Source: Streptomyces eurocidicus
GTDB taxonomy: Bacteria; Actinomycetota; Actinomycetes; Streptomycetales; Streptomycetaceae
DNA length: 64,000 bases
Assembly: GCF_002891295.1 (NCBI RefSeq)
Contig: NZ_LGUI01000011.1
Location: forward strand, 282,405-346,404
Reading direction: 5' to 3'
Part shown: positions 1 through 10,675 of the stretch, piece by piece
Layout: every line of letters starts with the position of its first letter
Numbering within the stretch: position 1 is the stretch's first letter
Made by a program: the position numbers and the translations under genes
Notes under the pieces: model-generated
Databases searched by the model: none
What the model saw: the letters and a program-made list of their open reading frames with translations, nothing else
Told to the model about the DNA's origin: nothing

Positions 1-728
1 TCGGGGTTGAGCCCGGCGAACAACTGAAGCAGCCCGGCGTCCTCGGACCCGACAAGAGCCTCACCCGGCAACCTCACCTCGTCCATGACCAGCTCGAACT
101 GCTTCTCAGGAGCGGCGAGTTCCATGGATATCCGATTCCACTGAAACCCGGGAGCCTCACGCTCCACGATGAACAGACAGGGCTTCAGGGCGCCCGTCCG
201 GGCGTCCTCGGTACGCCCCACGATCAGGGTGGCGTCGGCGATGTCGACGCCGGAGACGAACACCTTCCGGCCACTGAGAACCCAGTGGTCACCGTCCCTC
301 CGGCCGGTCGTGGTGATGCGGTGGGAGTTGGACCCGGCGTCGGGCTCGGTGATGCCGAAGGCCATCCGGAGGGTGCCGGAGGCGAGCCCGGGGAGCCATC
401 GCTCCTTCTGGGCGGCGGTGCCGAAGCGGGAGATCACGGTGCCGCAGATGGCGGGCGAGACGACCATCATGAGCAGCGGGCACCCGGCGGCCCCGAGCTC
501 CTCCAGAACGAGGGCGAGCTCGGTGATCCCACCACCTCCACCGCCGTACTCGACGGGGAGATTCACGCCCAGATAGCCGAGCTTGCCGGCCTCGGCCCAG
601 AGTTCGTCGGGCTGCTTGCCGTCGCGGACGACGGCGGTGGTGTACTCGCGGCCGTAGCGCTTGCCCAAGGCGGCGACGGCGGCGCGCAGGTCACGGAGTT
701 CCTGGCTCTCGATGAGGGCGTTGCTCAT
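1..728 (-). CDS. acyl-CoA dehydrogenase, N-terminal part
   Basis: FAD-dependent acyl-CoA dehydrogenase, which puts an alpha-beta double bond into an acyl-CoA thioester and passes electrons to ETF. About 242 residues are visible; the C-terminal half, including the family's usual catalytic glutamate region, lies beyond base 1. The visible part has the family's N-terminal helical segment, then the mid-domain stretch FGITEPDAGSNSHRITTT (around residues 125-142), typical of the FAD/substrate-binding beta domain, then VLSGRKVFVSG. The ATG at 726-728 overlaps the stop of the carboxylase alpha gene (ATGA), so the two are translationally coupled. The order carboxyltransferase, biotin carboxylase, acyl-CoA dehydrogenase is that of branched-chain or isoprenoid acyl-CoA degradation operons. 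The substrate cannot be read from sequence; isovaleryl- or citronellyl-type acyl-CoA is an inference from context. Confidence 0.9.
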   Translation of the reverse strand, partial: MSNALIESQELRDLRAAVAALGKRYGREYTTAVVRDGKQPDELWAEAGKLGYLGVNLPVEYGGGGGGITELALVLEELGAAGCPLLMMVVSPAICGTVISRFGTAAQKERWLPGLASGTLRMAFGITEPDAGSNSHRITTTGRRDGDHWVLSGRKVFVSGVDIADATLIVGRTEDARTGALKPCLFIVEREAPGFQWNRISMELAAPEKQFELVMDEVRLPGEALVGSEDAGLLQLFAGLNP

Positions 729-2818
729 GGCGTGTGCTCCTCGGATTCGACGACGGCGAGCAGGGTGCCGACCTCGACCTGGCGGCCGGGGACGGCGTGC
801 AGGGCGGTGAGGGTGCCGGAGGCGGGGGCGACGACGCGGTGCTCCATCTTCATGGCCTCCAGCCACAACAGCGGCTCCCCCGCCTTCACGGACGCGCCCA
901 CGGCGACCCCGTCGGCGACCCGGACGACGGTGCCGGGCATGGGGGCGAGCAGGGAGCCGGGGACGACCTGGGCCCGGGGCTCGGAAAAGCGGGGCAGGGA
1001 GACCAGGGAGAAAGGCCCGACATGGACGACGGAATCCCCGTACACATGAACGCCAAAAGAATGCCGGACCCCCTGAACCTCCAGAACGACTTCCCCCACT
1101 CCCAGACGGACGAGCCGCACCCCGGGAAACCCCTCGACCGAGAGCCCGCCCCGCCCCGGCAGATACCGGATCTCGACCTCCTCGCCCCCCGGCTCGGCGC
1201 GGAAGCGCTTGACCTGCGGCTGGGAGGGAACGTTGCGCCAGCCGCCGAAGGGCGAGGGGGAACGGGCGGCGGATTCGAGGGCCGCGGCAAGAGCGGCGAG
1301 CCGCAGGGCACAGGGATCGGGAGCGGCGACGAGGGAGTCCAGATGCCGCTCGTAGAACCCGGTGTCGAAGCGCACTTCGAGGAAATCGGGATGCCGGAGG
1401 GACCGGACGAGCAACTCCCGGTTGGTGACGGGCCCATGGACAAGGGCGAGCTCCAGCTCACGGGAGAGGCGGCGGACGGCCTCGTCCCGCGTCGGCGCCC
1501 AGGCGATGACCTTGGCGAGCAGCGAGTCGTAATGCGTCCCGACCAGATCACCGGCGTCGAAGCCGGAGTCGACACGCAGCGAGGGGGACGGACCGGCGGC
1601 CGAGGAACTGCGGGAGGCGACGGGGTCGGAGGGGCAGGGGTCCGGGGCGCTTACGTGTATTTGCGGGCCCAAGGAGGGGGTTCGCTCGCGTTCCGGGGTT
1701 CCGGGCCCGTAAATATACGGCCCCGGGCCCCTGCCCCGGAGGCCCCGGCGCCGCACCCCGCCCGGCTCCGCACCCACGGACAGCTCGAACACCCGCCCAG
1801 AGGAGGGAAGCCACCCCCGCGAAGGATCCTCCGCGTACAGCCGAGCCGACACCGCGTGCCCCGAAGGCGAAGGCGCCGACCCCAGCGCCGCCCCCTCGGC
1901 CACCCGGATCTGGAGCGCCACCAGGTCCACGCCGTACACCAGCTCCGTCACCGGATGCTCCACCTGGAGCCGGGTGTTCATCTCCAGGAAGAAGGCCCGT
2001 CCGTCCTTCCCGACCAGGAACTCGACGGTCCCGGCCCCGACGTACCCCACGGCCCGCGCACCGGCCACGGCGAACCCCTTGAGCGCGGAGAGCACCTCGC
2101 CGGACAGCCCGGGAGCCGGCGCCTCCTCGATCACCTTCTGGTGCCGCCGCTGAAGGGAACAGTCCCGGGTCCCGAGCGCCCACACCGCACCGGCCCCGTC
2201 CGCCAAAACCTGCACCTCGACGTGGCGCCCACCCTCGACGTACGGCTCGACGAACACGGATCCGTCGCCGAACGCGGCAGCGGCCTCAGCACGGGCGGAA
2301 ACGACAGCGGCGGACAGCACGTCGAGCGACCGCACGACACGCATCCCCCGCCCGCCCCCACCGGCGGACGCCTTGACGAGCACCGGCAGCTCACCGGCAC
2401 CGACGGCACCGGGGTCCAGGGCGTCCAGGACCGGCACACCAGCGGCGGCCATCAGCGACTTGGCCCGCGTCTTGGACGCCATCGCCTCGATCACGGACGG
2501 CGGCGGCCCGATCCACACCAGCCCGGCGGCGAGGACGGCCGTAGCGAAGTCCGCGTTCTCGGACAGGAAGCCGTAGCCGGGATGGACGGCGTCGGCCCCG
2601 GCGGCGAGCGCGGCCGCGACGACGAGGTCGCCGCGCAGATACGTGTCGGCGGGCGCGGCGCCCGGCAGCCGGACCGCCGCGTCGGCCTCGCGCACATGGC
2701 GGGCGGAGGCGTCGGGGTCGGAGTGCACGGCGACGGTGGCGATGCCGAGTTCGCGGCAGGTGCGGAAGACGCGGCAGGCGATCTCGCCGCGGTTGGCGAC
2801 GAGGACGGAACGGATCAC
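725..2818 (-). CDS. acyl-CoA carboxylase alpha subunit (biotin carboxylase + biotin carrier)
   Basis: Biotin carboxylase fused to biotin carboxyl carrier protein, 697 aa. It carboxylates its own biotin with bicarbonate and ATP for the adjacent carboxyltransferase. It starts with the canonical VLVANRGEIACRVFRT, followed by GYGFLSENADFA and the ATP-grasp domain with the glycine loop KASAGGGGRGMRVV (about residues 148-161) and EMNTRLQVEHPVTE. The carrier domain ends the protein with EAMKMEH; K657 is the biotinylation site. Unusual: between GRVFELSV and LRVDSGFDAGD, around residues 350-410, there is an extra low-complexity segment encoded partly by an inverted-repeat element (1631-1737). Family members usually have only a short loop here. 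Overall length is within the usual range for such fusions because the central region is compact. It is transcribed with the neighbouring genes, 27 bp after the beta subunit. Confidence 0.92.
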   Translation of the reverse strand: MIRSVLVANRGEIACRVFRTCRELGIATVAVHSDPDASARHVREADAAVRLPGAAPADTYLRGDLVVAAALAAGADAVHPGYGFLSENADFATAVLAAGLVWIGPPPSVIEAMASKTRAKSLMAAAGVPVLDALDPGAVGAGELPVLVKASAGGGGRGMRVVRSLDVLSAAVVSARAEAAAAFGDGSVFVEPYVEGGRHVEVQVLADGAGAVWALGTRDCSLQRRHQKVIEEAPAPGLSGEVLSALKGFAVAGARAVGYVGAGTVEFLVGKDGRAFFLEMNTRLQVEHPVTELVYGVDLVALQIRVAEGAALGSAPSPSGHAVSARLYAEDPSRGWLPSSGRVFELSVGAEPGGVRRRGLRGRGPGPYIYGPGTPERERTPSLGPQIHVSAPDPCPSDPVASRSSSAAGPSPSLRVDSGFDAGDLVGTHYDSLLAKVIAWAPTRDEAVRRLSRELELALVHGPVTNRELLVRSLRHPDFLEVRFDTGFYERHLDSLVAAPDPCALRLAALAAALESAARSPSPFGGWRNVPSQPQVKRFRAEPGGEEVEIRYLPGRGGLSVEGFPGVRLVRLGVGEVVLEVQGVRHSFGVHVYGDSVVHVGPFSLVSLPRFSEPRAQVVPGSLLAPMPGTVVRVADGVAVGASVKAGEPLLWLEAMKMEHRVVAPASGTLTALHAVPGRQVEVGTLLAVVESEEHTP
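1631..1737. repeat. imperfect inverted repeat lying in frame inside the carboxylase alpha gene
   Basis: Left arm 1631-1670 and right arm 1703-1737 are near reverse complements: GGGGCAGGGGTCCGGGGC pairs with GCCCCGGGCCCCTGCCCC, and GTATTTGCGGGCCC pairs with GGGCCCGTAAATAC-like sequence. The loop is about 32 bp. The arms contain AT-rich cores (GTGTATTT / AAATATAC) that are out of character for this gene. It reads through in frame and adds about 36 residues between conserved parts of the biotin carboxylase domain. It is distinct from the palindrome family found between genes elsewhere in the window. Confidence 0.75.
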
Positions 2819-2845
2819 GGAAGCCTCACTACGTAGTCCGGCAGC

Positions 2846-4440
<1,595 letters not shown>

Positions 4441-4444
<4 letters not shown>

Positions 4445-6174
4445 AGCAGCACCTCCGGTATCTCCAGGTGGCGCGAGCGCAGCCATTCGCCGACGGCCTT
4501 CGCCTGCGGGTCGAAGCGGGCCCGGGAGGCCACGCCCTCGCCGAGCAGCCCGTCGACGGTGAAGTTGAGCGCCCGCAGGTTGGGGAGGACGTGCCGCCGG
4601 ACGGGGAACCGGGCGGTCTCCGGGAGGAGTTCGCGCAGCCGGTCGGCGGTGAGCTCGTGGGCGAGCCAGCGCCAGGCGTCGTCGTGGCGCGCCCAGACGC
4701 CGATGTTCGCGCAGCCGCCCTTGTCGCCGCTGCGGGCCCCGGCGACGAGGCCGAGGGGGGCGCGGCGGGTGGGGCCGGGCGGCAGCGGCGGGGGCAGCGG
4801 GGGCGCCTCGTCCGGCGCCGGTTCTCCGGGGCGGCCCGGCTCCCCCGGGTCCGGCTCCCCCGGGTCCGCGACGGGGCCGGGCGGTACGCGCAGCCGGGTG
4901 CCGTCGGGCAGCACGGCGACCTGCCGCACGCTGTACGCGTCCACGTAGGCGGCCTCGAAGACGCCGTAGGGGGCGCCCTTGCCGGGCGGGGCGGTGACGT
5001 GGAAGCCGGGGTAGCTCGCGAGGGCCAGCTCGACCGCGGCGCCGCTGACGGCGCGGCCGACGGCCTCCGGGTCGGGGTCGCGCACGACGAGGCGCAGCAG
5101 GGCGCTCGCCTCCTCCTGTACGGGCGCGTCGGCCCGGTCCGTACGGGCCAGGGTCCACCGGACCTCGGCGGGGCGGCGGCGGGCGAGGGCGGCGTCGAGC
5201 TGCTCGCGCACCATGCGGGCCTTGGCCTCGATGTCGAGGCCGGTGAGGACGAAGACGACCTCGTTGCGCCAGCCGCCCACGCGGGTCAGGCCGGTCTTGA
5301 GCGTGGCGGGCGGCGCCTCGCCGCGCACCCCGCTGATCCGCACCCGGTCGGGGCCCGCGTCGGTGAGCTCGACGGTGTCCAGGCGGGCGGTGACGTCCGG
5401 CCCCGGGTAGCGGGCGCCGGCCGTCTCGTACAGGAGCTGGGCGGTGACGGTGCCGGTGGTGACGGCGCCGCCGGTGCCGGGGTGCTTGGTGACGACGGCG
5501 GAGCCGTCGGCGTGGATCTCGGCCAGCGGGAAGCCGGGGAGGCCGTCGGCGGCCGGCAGGTCCTGGAAGAAGGAGTAGTTGCCGCCGGTGGCCTGGGTGC
5601 CGCACTCCAGGACGTGCCCGGCGACGACGGCCCCGGCGAGCGGGTCCAGGTCCTCGGCGAGCCAGCCGAAGTGCGCGGCGGCGGGCCCGGTGACGAGGGC
5701 GGCGTCGGTGACCCGCCCGGTCACGACGACATCGGCGCCGGCCCGCAGACAGGCGGTGATCCCGGCGCCGCCCAGGTAGGCGTTGGCGGTGAGCACGCCC
5801 TCGCCCCAGTCGCGCGCGGCGAGCAGGTCGTCGCCCTCGACATGAGCGACCCGCACATCGAGCCCGAGCCGCCGGGCGAGGTCCCGGATCCCGCCCGCGA
5901 GACCGGCGGGGTTGAGGCCGCCCGCGTTGGTGACGAGCTTGACGCCGCGCTCGACGGCGAGGCCGAGGCCCTCCTCAAGCTGGGCGAGGTAGGTCTTGGC
6001 GTAGCCGCGCCGGGGGTCGGCGAGCCGGTCGCGGCCGAGGACGAGCATGGTGAGCTCGGCGAGGTAGTCACCGGTGAGCACGTCGAGGGGCCCGCCGGTG
6101 AGCATCTCGCGGAGGGCGCCGAAGCGGTCGCCGTAGAAACCGGAGGCGTTGCCTATACGAAGGGGTTCGGTCAT
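4441..6174 (-). CDS. DUF1446 / AtuA-like acyl-CoA catabolism protein
   Basis: 577 aa. The N-terminus IGNASGFYGDRFGALREM with LDVLTGDYLAELTMLVLGRDR and KLVTNAGGLNPAGLAGGI is the hallmark of the DUF1446 family. That family includes AtuA of acyclic terpene utilisation in Pseudomonas and proteins encoded next to acyl-CoA carboxylases in actinobacteria. The biochemical role of the family is not settled. A proline/glycine-rich linker (about residues 415-460) separates the main domain from a C-terminal domain holding VAGARSGDKGGCANIGVWAR and LNFTVDGLLGEGV. The start ATG is preceded by GGAG seven bases upstream. It is followed by the carboxyltransferase with a GTGA overlap, so the two are coupled. 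The operon context argues for catabolism of isoprenoid or branched acyl-CoA. Confidence 0.88.
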
Positions 6175-6261
6175 CGGGGGGCTCCGGGGGCGGGGTGGGC
6201 GGCGGGGGGCCCACCACCGGTCCGGCCCGGGTCGGAGGCCGGCGCGCCCGGCGTTCGGCCG

Positions 6262-7176
6262 CTACGCATCCGGGCCTCGTCCGGTTTCCGGTCGGTCCGG
6301 GGTGCGGTCCCGGGACCCGGGTGGGCCGTCCGGCGGGCCGTCCGGCCGCGTGGCCCCGCTCGGCTCCCGGCCCGTGCCCGGCGGGCCCGCGAATGCCTGG
6401 GCGATGTCCAGCCACCGGTCCGCGTCCGGGCCGTGGGCGCGCAGGGCCAGGTCGTGGCGGTGGGCGCGCCGGGTGGCGAGGAGGCAGAAGTCGAGCGCCG
6501 GGCCGGTGACGCGCTGGGCGGCGCCCTCGGGCCCGTACGTCCACCGCGTCCGCCCGTCGGGGGCCAGGAGCTCGACGCGGAACTCCTCGGCGGGCGGGGT
6601 GAGCCCACGGGCCGTGTACGCGTGGTCGCGGGCCCGTACGCCGATGCGGGCCACGTGCCGCAGCCGGGCGGTGGGCCGGCGGCGCACCCCGAGGGCGTCC
6701 GCGATGTCCTGGCCGTGCGCCCAGGTCTCCATGAGCCGTCCGGTGGCCATCGAGGCGCCGCTCATCGACGTCCCGTACCAGGGCAGCCTCGCCCCGCGCG
6801 GTACGGCCGCGAGCACCCGCAGCACCTCGGCGCGGCCCGCCCGCCAGCGGGCCAGCAGGTCGGCGGGGGCGAGCGCGGCCAGGCGGGCCGCGCCGTCGTC
6901 CACGAAGGTGCCGGGCGAGACGACGGCCCGGCGGACCTCCTCGGCGAAGCCGCCGGGATCGGTCGCGGACTGCACGGCGCGTTCGTCGGTCCAGGCCAGA
7001 TGGGCGATCTGGTGGGCGACGGTCCAGCCGGGGGCGGGGGTGGGTGCGGCCCAGCCACGGGGGGACGTGGCACCCCGCGCCACGTCCGGCGCTCCGGCGG
7101 CCGGACCGGACACGACGCGGTCCAGGTCCTCACCCTCCGCGCGCAGGTCAGCGAACACTTCCACCGGGTCGACCAC
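6262..7176 (-). CDS. TIGR03084-type DinB-fold metal-binding protein
   Basis: 304 aa. The protein begins VDPVEVFADLRAEGEDLDRVV and continues with PAPGWTVAHQIAHLAWTDERA, where HQIAHL is the metal-binding helix of the mycothiol-dependent maleylpyruvate isomerase N-terminal/DinB fold. MSGASMATGRLMETWAHGQDIADALG holds the second metal-ligand helix. The C-terminal half (FRVELLAPDGRTRWTYG) resembles the MDMPI C domain. This layout matches the TIGR03084 family of unknown function. The last 40 residues are a Pro/Gly/Arg-rich tail. I chose the GTG at 7174-7176 because GAGGGGGAG lies six bases upstream; the conserved domain begins directly after it. First gene of the minus-strand catabolic operon, 87 bp before DUF1446. 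Thiol-linked detoxification or ring opening of a pathway intermediate is possible but unproven. Confidence 0.82.
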   Translation of the reverse strand: MVDPVEVFADLRAEGEDLDRVVSGPAAGAPDVARGATSPRGWAAPTPAPGWTVAHQIAHLAWTDERAVQSATDPGGFAEEVRRAVVSPGTFVDDGAARLAALAPADLLARWRAGRAEVLRVLAAVPRGARLPWYGTSMSGASMATGRLMETWAHGQDIADALGVRRRPTARLRHVARIGVRARDHAYTARGLTPPAEEFRVELLAPDGRTRWTYGPEGAAQRVTGPALDFCLLATRRAHRHDLALRAHGPDADRWLDIAQAFAGPPGTGREPSGATRPDGPPDGPPGSRDRTPDRPETGRGPDA

Positions 7177-7283
7177 GCCGCACTCCCCCTCGGGAACCGT
7201 GCCTTGACGAACAGTCAGGAATGGGCGAAGGCCGTCACCCGGCCCCGCCGCAGGGAGAGCGTGGCACCCGGGCGAAAAACAAT

Positions 7284-7295
7284 CAAGCGTGCTTG
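7284..7295. promoter_or_regulatory. candidate operator upstream of the acyl-CoA carboxylase operon
   Basis: CAAGC-GT-GCTTG is an inverted repeat in the only AT-leaning stretch (7270-7310) of the 158-bp gap ahead of the operon. CAAGC/GCTTG half-sites of this form are plausible TetR-family operators. No regulator gene is adjacent, so the binding protein would be encoded elsewhere. Confidence 0.4.
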
Positions 7296-7334
7296 CATCT
7301 ATTTTTCCGGCCCGGTTTCCCGGCCAACAAGGGT

Positions 7335-10300
7335 CTACGGGAGTGTGGTTGCCCGGCCTAGCCCTTCCGCGAGCACCTCGGCCAGGTGACGGGCGCGCGG
7401 CCCGCCACCCCCGCCGAGCTGCGCGACCTGCGTCCGGCAGGAGAACCCGTCGGCCAGCACCTCCGCCCCGGCCGGCGCCGCCCGCAGGGCCGGCAGCAGC
7501 CGCTCCTCCGCGCACGCCACGGACACCTCGTAATGCCCGCGCGCGAAGCCGAAGTCGCCCGCCAGACCGCAGCAGCCGCCGCTCAGCTCGCCGTCGAGCC
7601 CGGCGCGCTCACGGAGCCGCCGCTCGGCGGCGTCGCCCAGAACGGCGTGCTGGTGGCAGTGCGTCTGGCCGACCGCCGGGCGGCCGATCCAGGGCGGCTC
7701 CCAGTCCGGCGCGAACTCCTCGACCGCCTGGGCGAAGGTCCGTACGGACGCGGCGAGTTCCCGGGCCCGCGGGTCGCCGGGGAGCAGCTCCGGCAGGTCG
7801 GTACGGAGGGCGGCGGCGCAGCTGGGCTCCAGGACGACGACGGGCAGCCCCGCGGCCAGGGCGGGCGCCAGGGTGTCGAGGGTGCGGCGCAGGACGGTAC
7901 GGGCGCGGCCGAGCTGCCCGGTGGAGATCCAGGTGAGGCCGCAGCAGGGCCGCCGCGGCGGCACGACGACGCGCAGTCCGGCGTCCTCCAGCACGGCGAC
8001 GGCGGCCCGGCCGGCCTCGGGCGAGAGGTAGGTGGTGAAGGTGTCGGGCCAGAGGAGGAGGGTGGGGCGGTCGCCGGGGCGGGGTGCGGGGTCGGGGTGC
8101 GGCGGAGTGGGGTGCCGCTGCGCGGGGCCTTCTCCCCTCCCCGCCCCTTCCCGAATGTCCTCAAGCGCCGGACGGGCTGATTTCAGCCCGTCCGGCGCTC
8201 GATGACCGGAACCCCCTGTTTCGGAAAGCTCCGCCCACCCGCTGCGCCGCCGCACGGCACCTCGCCGCGCCCACCACCGCGTGAACGTCTCCCCCGCCAA
8301 CTCCGGGAGTTCCCGTTCGGGAGCGATGCCCCCGAGCCGCTTCACGAGCGCCGCGACCGGCCGTACGCGCGCCAGCGGGCCGAGGACCCGGGCCGCGGGC
8401 GCCGCCGCCCGGAGCCACACCGGCAGCCACCCCATCGAGTAGTGCGCGGCGGGCCGCACCCGCCCCGCGTAGTGGTGGTGGAGGAACTCCGCCTTGTACG
8501 TGGCCATGTCCACGCCCACCGGGCAGTCGCTCCGGCACCCCTTGCACGACAGGCACAGGTCGAGCGCCTCCCGGACCTCCTCCGAACGCCACCCGTCCGT
8601 GATCACCCCGCCGCGGCCGCCCGCCAGCATCTCGTGCAGCAGCCGGGCCCGGCCGCGCGTGGAGTGCCGTTCCTCGCGCGTCACCCGGTACGAGGGGCAC
8701 ATCACGCCCGCGCCCCCGGCCGTCGTCTCACGGCACTTGGCGACGCCCACGCAGCGGCGCACCGCTCCGGCGAAGTCCCCGCCATCACCCGGATAGGCGA
8801 ACCCGACCGGGACCGGCCGCTTCGGCAGGACCTCGAAGCGGAGGTTCTCGTCGAGGCGGTGCGGGCGGGCGAGGATTCCGGGGTTGAGGCCGCCCGCCGG
8901 GTCCCAGAGGTCCTTGAAGCGCGTGAAGAGCGCGACGACCTCCGGCCCGTACATCACCGGCAGCAGTTCGGCGCGCGCCTGCCCGTCGCCGTGCTCACCG
9001 GAGAGCGAGCCCCCGTGGGCGACGACGAGCCCGGCGGCCTCGGCCGAGAAGTCCCGGAAGCGGCGTACGCCCGCCGGGCCCGTCAGGTCGAAGTCGATCC
9101 GTACGTGGACGCAGCCGTCGCCGAAGTGCCCGTAGGGCGCGCCGCGCAGCCCGTACCGGCCGAGCAGCGCCCTGAACTCCCGCAGATACGCGCCGAGACG
9201 GCGCGGCGGCACCGCGCAGTCCTCCCAGCCGGGCCACGCCTCACCGCCGTCGGGGAGCCGGGTCGCGGTACCGGCGGCGTCGTCCCGTACCCGCCACAGG
9301 GCGCGCTGCCCGGCCGGGTCGGTCACCACCTCGTGGCCCGTCGTCCCCGGCGCCGCCGCGCGGACGATCTCCTCCGCGCGGGCCCGGGCCTCCGCCGGGC
9401 CGGTGCCGCCGGTCTCGACGAACAGCCAGGCCGCGCCCCTCGGCAGCCCGGCCGCGCCCCTCGGCAGCCAGGCCGCGTCGCCCACCAGATCGGCGGCCAT
9501 GCCCTCGACGGTCAGCGGGCCGAAGGGCAGCAGGAGGGGCGCCGCGTCGGCCGCCGCGCTCTCGTCCGCGTAGCCCAGCACGGCCAGGGCCCGCGCGCGC
9601 GGCGCCTCGACGAGCCGGACCGTGGCCTCCGTGACCACGCCGAGCGTGCCCTCGCTGCCGGTGAAGGCCCGCGCCACGTCGGTGCGCCGCTCGGGGAGCA
9701 GCGCGTCCAGGGCGTAGCCGGAGATGCGCCGGGGCAGCTCCGGGAACCCGGTGCGCAGCAGCGCCAAGTCCCCCTGGACGAAGGCGCGCAGGCCGTCGGC
9801 GAGGCGCGCGGGCAGCCCGTCGAGGCCCCGTCCGAGGCGGGCGCGCTCGCCTCCGTACGTGAGGACGTCCAGCCCGTGCACGTTGTCGGCGGTGGTCCCC
9901 CAGGCCACGGAGTGCGACCCGCAGGCGTTGTTCCCGATCATCCCGCCGAGGGTGCACCGCCCGTGCGTCGAGGGATCGGGCCCGAACGTCAGCCCGTACG
10001 CGCCCGCCGCGGCCCGCAGCGTGTCGAGGACGACACCGGGCTGGACGACGGCGGTACGGGCCTCCGGGTCGACGGCCTTGATCGCGTCCATGTGCCGGGT
10101 GAAGTCCAGCACGACGCCGGTGCCCGTCGCCTGCCCGGCGATCGACGTCCCGCCGCCCCGGGCCACGACCGGGACACCGTGCTCCCGGCAGACGGCGAGG
10201 GCGGCCGCGACGTCGTCGGCGTCGCGCGGGGCGACGACGCCGAGGGGGACGCGGCGGTAGTTGGAGGCGTCCATGGTGACGAGGGCGCGGGCGGCGGCGC

Positions 10301-10376
10301 CGAAGTCGACGTCGCCGCGTACGGCTTTCCGCAGGGCGGGGGCCAGGGAGGGGGCCGGTCCTTCGTCGAGGGGCAT
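7335..10376 (-). CDS. FAD-binding oxidoreductase fused to 4Fe-4S and CCG domains
   Basis: 1013 aa. It combines a GlcD/D-lactate dehydrogenase-like FAD domain with a GlpC/GlcF-like electron-transfer module. FAD-binding fold (about residues 40-180): VPVVARGGGTSIAGQATG and GPDPSTHGRCTLGGMIGNNACGSHS. FAD-oxidase C-terminal domain to about 510, ending in the HGGSLSGEHGDGQAR and AFTGSEGTLG-type segments. The Fe-S domain has CVGVAKCRETTAGGAGVMCPS and CLSCKGCRSDCPVGVDMA (about 525-640). Two cysteine-rich CCG motifs (RRPCCGLTW and GGCCGLAGDFG) lie in the last 250 residues. It likely oxidises a 2-hydroxyacid such as D-lactate and feeds electrons to quinone. Residues about 724-762, between the Fe-S and CCG parts, are encoded by a copy of the window's palindromic element. 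ATG at 10374-10376 is preceded by AAAGG. It is divergent from serC. Confidence 0.9.
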   Translation of the reverse strand: MPLDEGPAPSLAPALRKAVRGDVDFGAAARALVTMDASNYRRVPLGVVAPRDADDVAAALAVCREHGVPVVARGGGTSIAGQATGTGVVLDFTRHMDAIKAVDPEARTAVVQPGVVLDTLRAAAGAYGLTFGPDPSTHGRCTLGGMIGNNACGSHSVAWGTTADNVHGLDVLTYGGERARLGRGLDGLPARLADGLRAFVQGDLALLRTGFPELPRRISGYALDALLPERRTDVARAFTGSEGTLGVVTEATVRLVEAPRARALAVLGYADESAAADAAPLLLPFGPLTVEGMAADLVGDAAWLPRGAAGLPRGAAWLFVETGGTGPAEARARAEEIVRAAAPGTTGHEVVTDPAGQRALWRVRDDAAGTATRLPDGGEAWPGWEDCAVPPRRLGAYLREFRALLGRYGLRGAPYGHFGDGCVHVRIDFDLTGPAGVRRFRDFSAEAAGLVVAHGGSLSGEHGDGQARAELLPVMYGPEVVALFTRFKDLWDPAGGLNPGILARPHRLDENLRFEVLPKRPVPVGFAYPGDGGDFAGAVRRCVGVAKCRETTAGGAGVMCPSYRVTREERHSTRGRARLLHEMLAGGRGGVITDGWRSEEVREALDLCLSCKGCRSDCPVGVDMATYKAEFLHHHYAGRVRPAAHYSMGWLPVWLRAAAPAARVLGPLARVRPVAALVKRLGGIAPERELPELAGETFTRWWARRGAVRRRSGWAELSETGGSGHRAPDGLKSARPALEDIREGAGRGEGPAQRHPTPPHPDPAPRPGDRPTLLLWPDTFTTYLSPEAGRAAVAVLEDAGLRVVVPPRRPCCGLTWISTGQLGRARTVLRRTLDTLAPALAAGLPVVVLEPSCAAALRTDLPELLPGDPRARELAASVRTFAQAVEEFAPDWEPPWIGRPAVGQTHCHQHAVLGDAAERRLRERAGLDGELSGGCCGLAGDFGFARGHYEVSVACAEERLLPALRAAPAGAEVLADGFSCRTQVAQLGGGGGPRARHLAEVLAEGLGRATTLP
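8095..8205. repeat. palindromic element inserted in frame in a coding region
   Basis: The palindrome 8161-8205 (arms CAAGCGCCGGACGGGCTGA and TCAGCCCGTCCGGCGCT) plus its usual left flank GCTGCGCGGGGCCTT...CCCGCCCCTTCCCGAATGTCC is the same element found between genes elsewhere in the window. Here it falls within the FAD/Fe-S/CCG oxidoreductase, keeps the frame open and encodes a Pro/Arg/Gly-rich linker of about 38 residues. Confidence 0.9.
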
Positions 10377-10416
10377 GGGGCAACCTTTCCCCTTCCCCAC
10401 CCCTTTCCGGATGTCC

Positions 10417-10502
10417 GCAGGCGCCGGATGGGCTGGAATCAGCCCATCCGGGGGCATCTCCTGGTGGCTCGGGGACCGGGGGCACCTCCTGGTGGCTCGG
10501 GG
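10417..10502. repeat. variant palindrome followed by a 28-bp tandem duplication
   Basis: 10417-10455 is a diverged copy of the palindromic element (GCGCCGGATGGGCTGG / CAGCCCATCCGG), with both arms carrying the matching G-to-A/C-to-T change, so pairing is preserved. It runs into two copies of GGGGGCAYCTCCTGGTGGCTC at 10450 and 10478 (period 28). It sits between divergent genes, where it could influence both promoters; most other copies lie after genes. The rest of 10377-10675 holds the serC promoter and no coding sequence I can support. Confidence 0.7.
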
Positions 10503-10662
10503 AGGAGCTCGCGCGCGACGTGGCCTAGTCGTCCTCCCCGCGGTGGGCCCGTGCGCTCGCCGGAGGCGGGCGTGAGCGGCACACGGCGGGCAAGTCGAGC
10601 GTACGGACTCGGGCGCCGCATCTCACCCGATGGACGCAGATCCGCAGGGCGCTCCCACGCAT

Positions 10663-10668
10663 TAGGCT
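10663..10668 (+). promoter_or_regulatory. -10 element for a leaderless serC transcript
   Basis: TAGGCT fits the TAnnnT -10 consensus and lies seven bases before the GTG at 10676. No ribosome-binding site is visible, so transcription probably starts at the GTG. A convincing -35 hexamer is not seen. Confidence 0.6.
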
Positions 10669-10675
10669 GCCCCCC

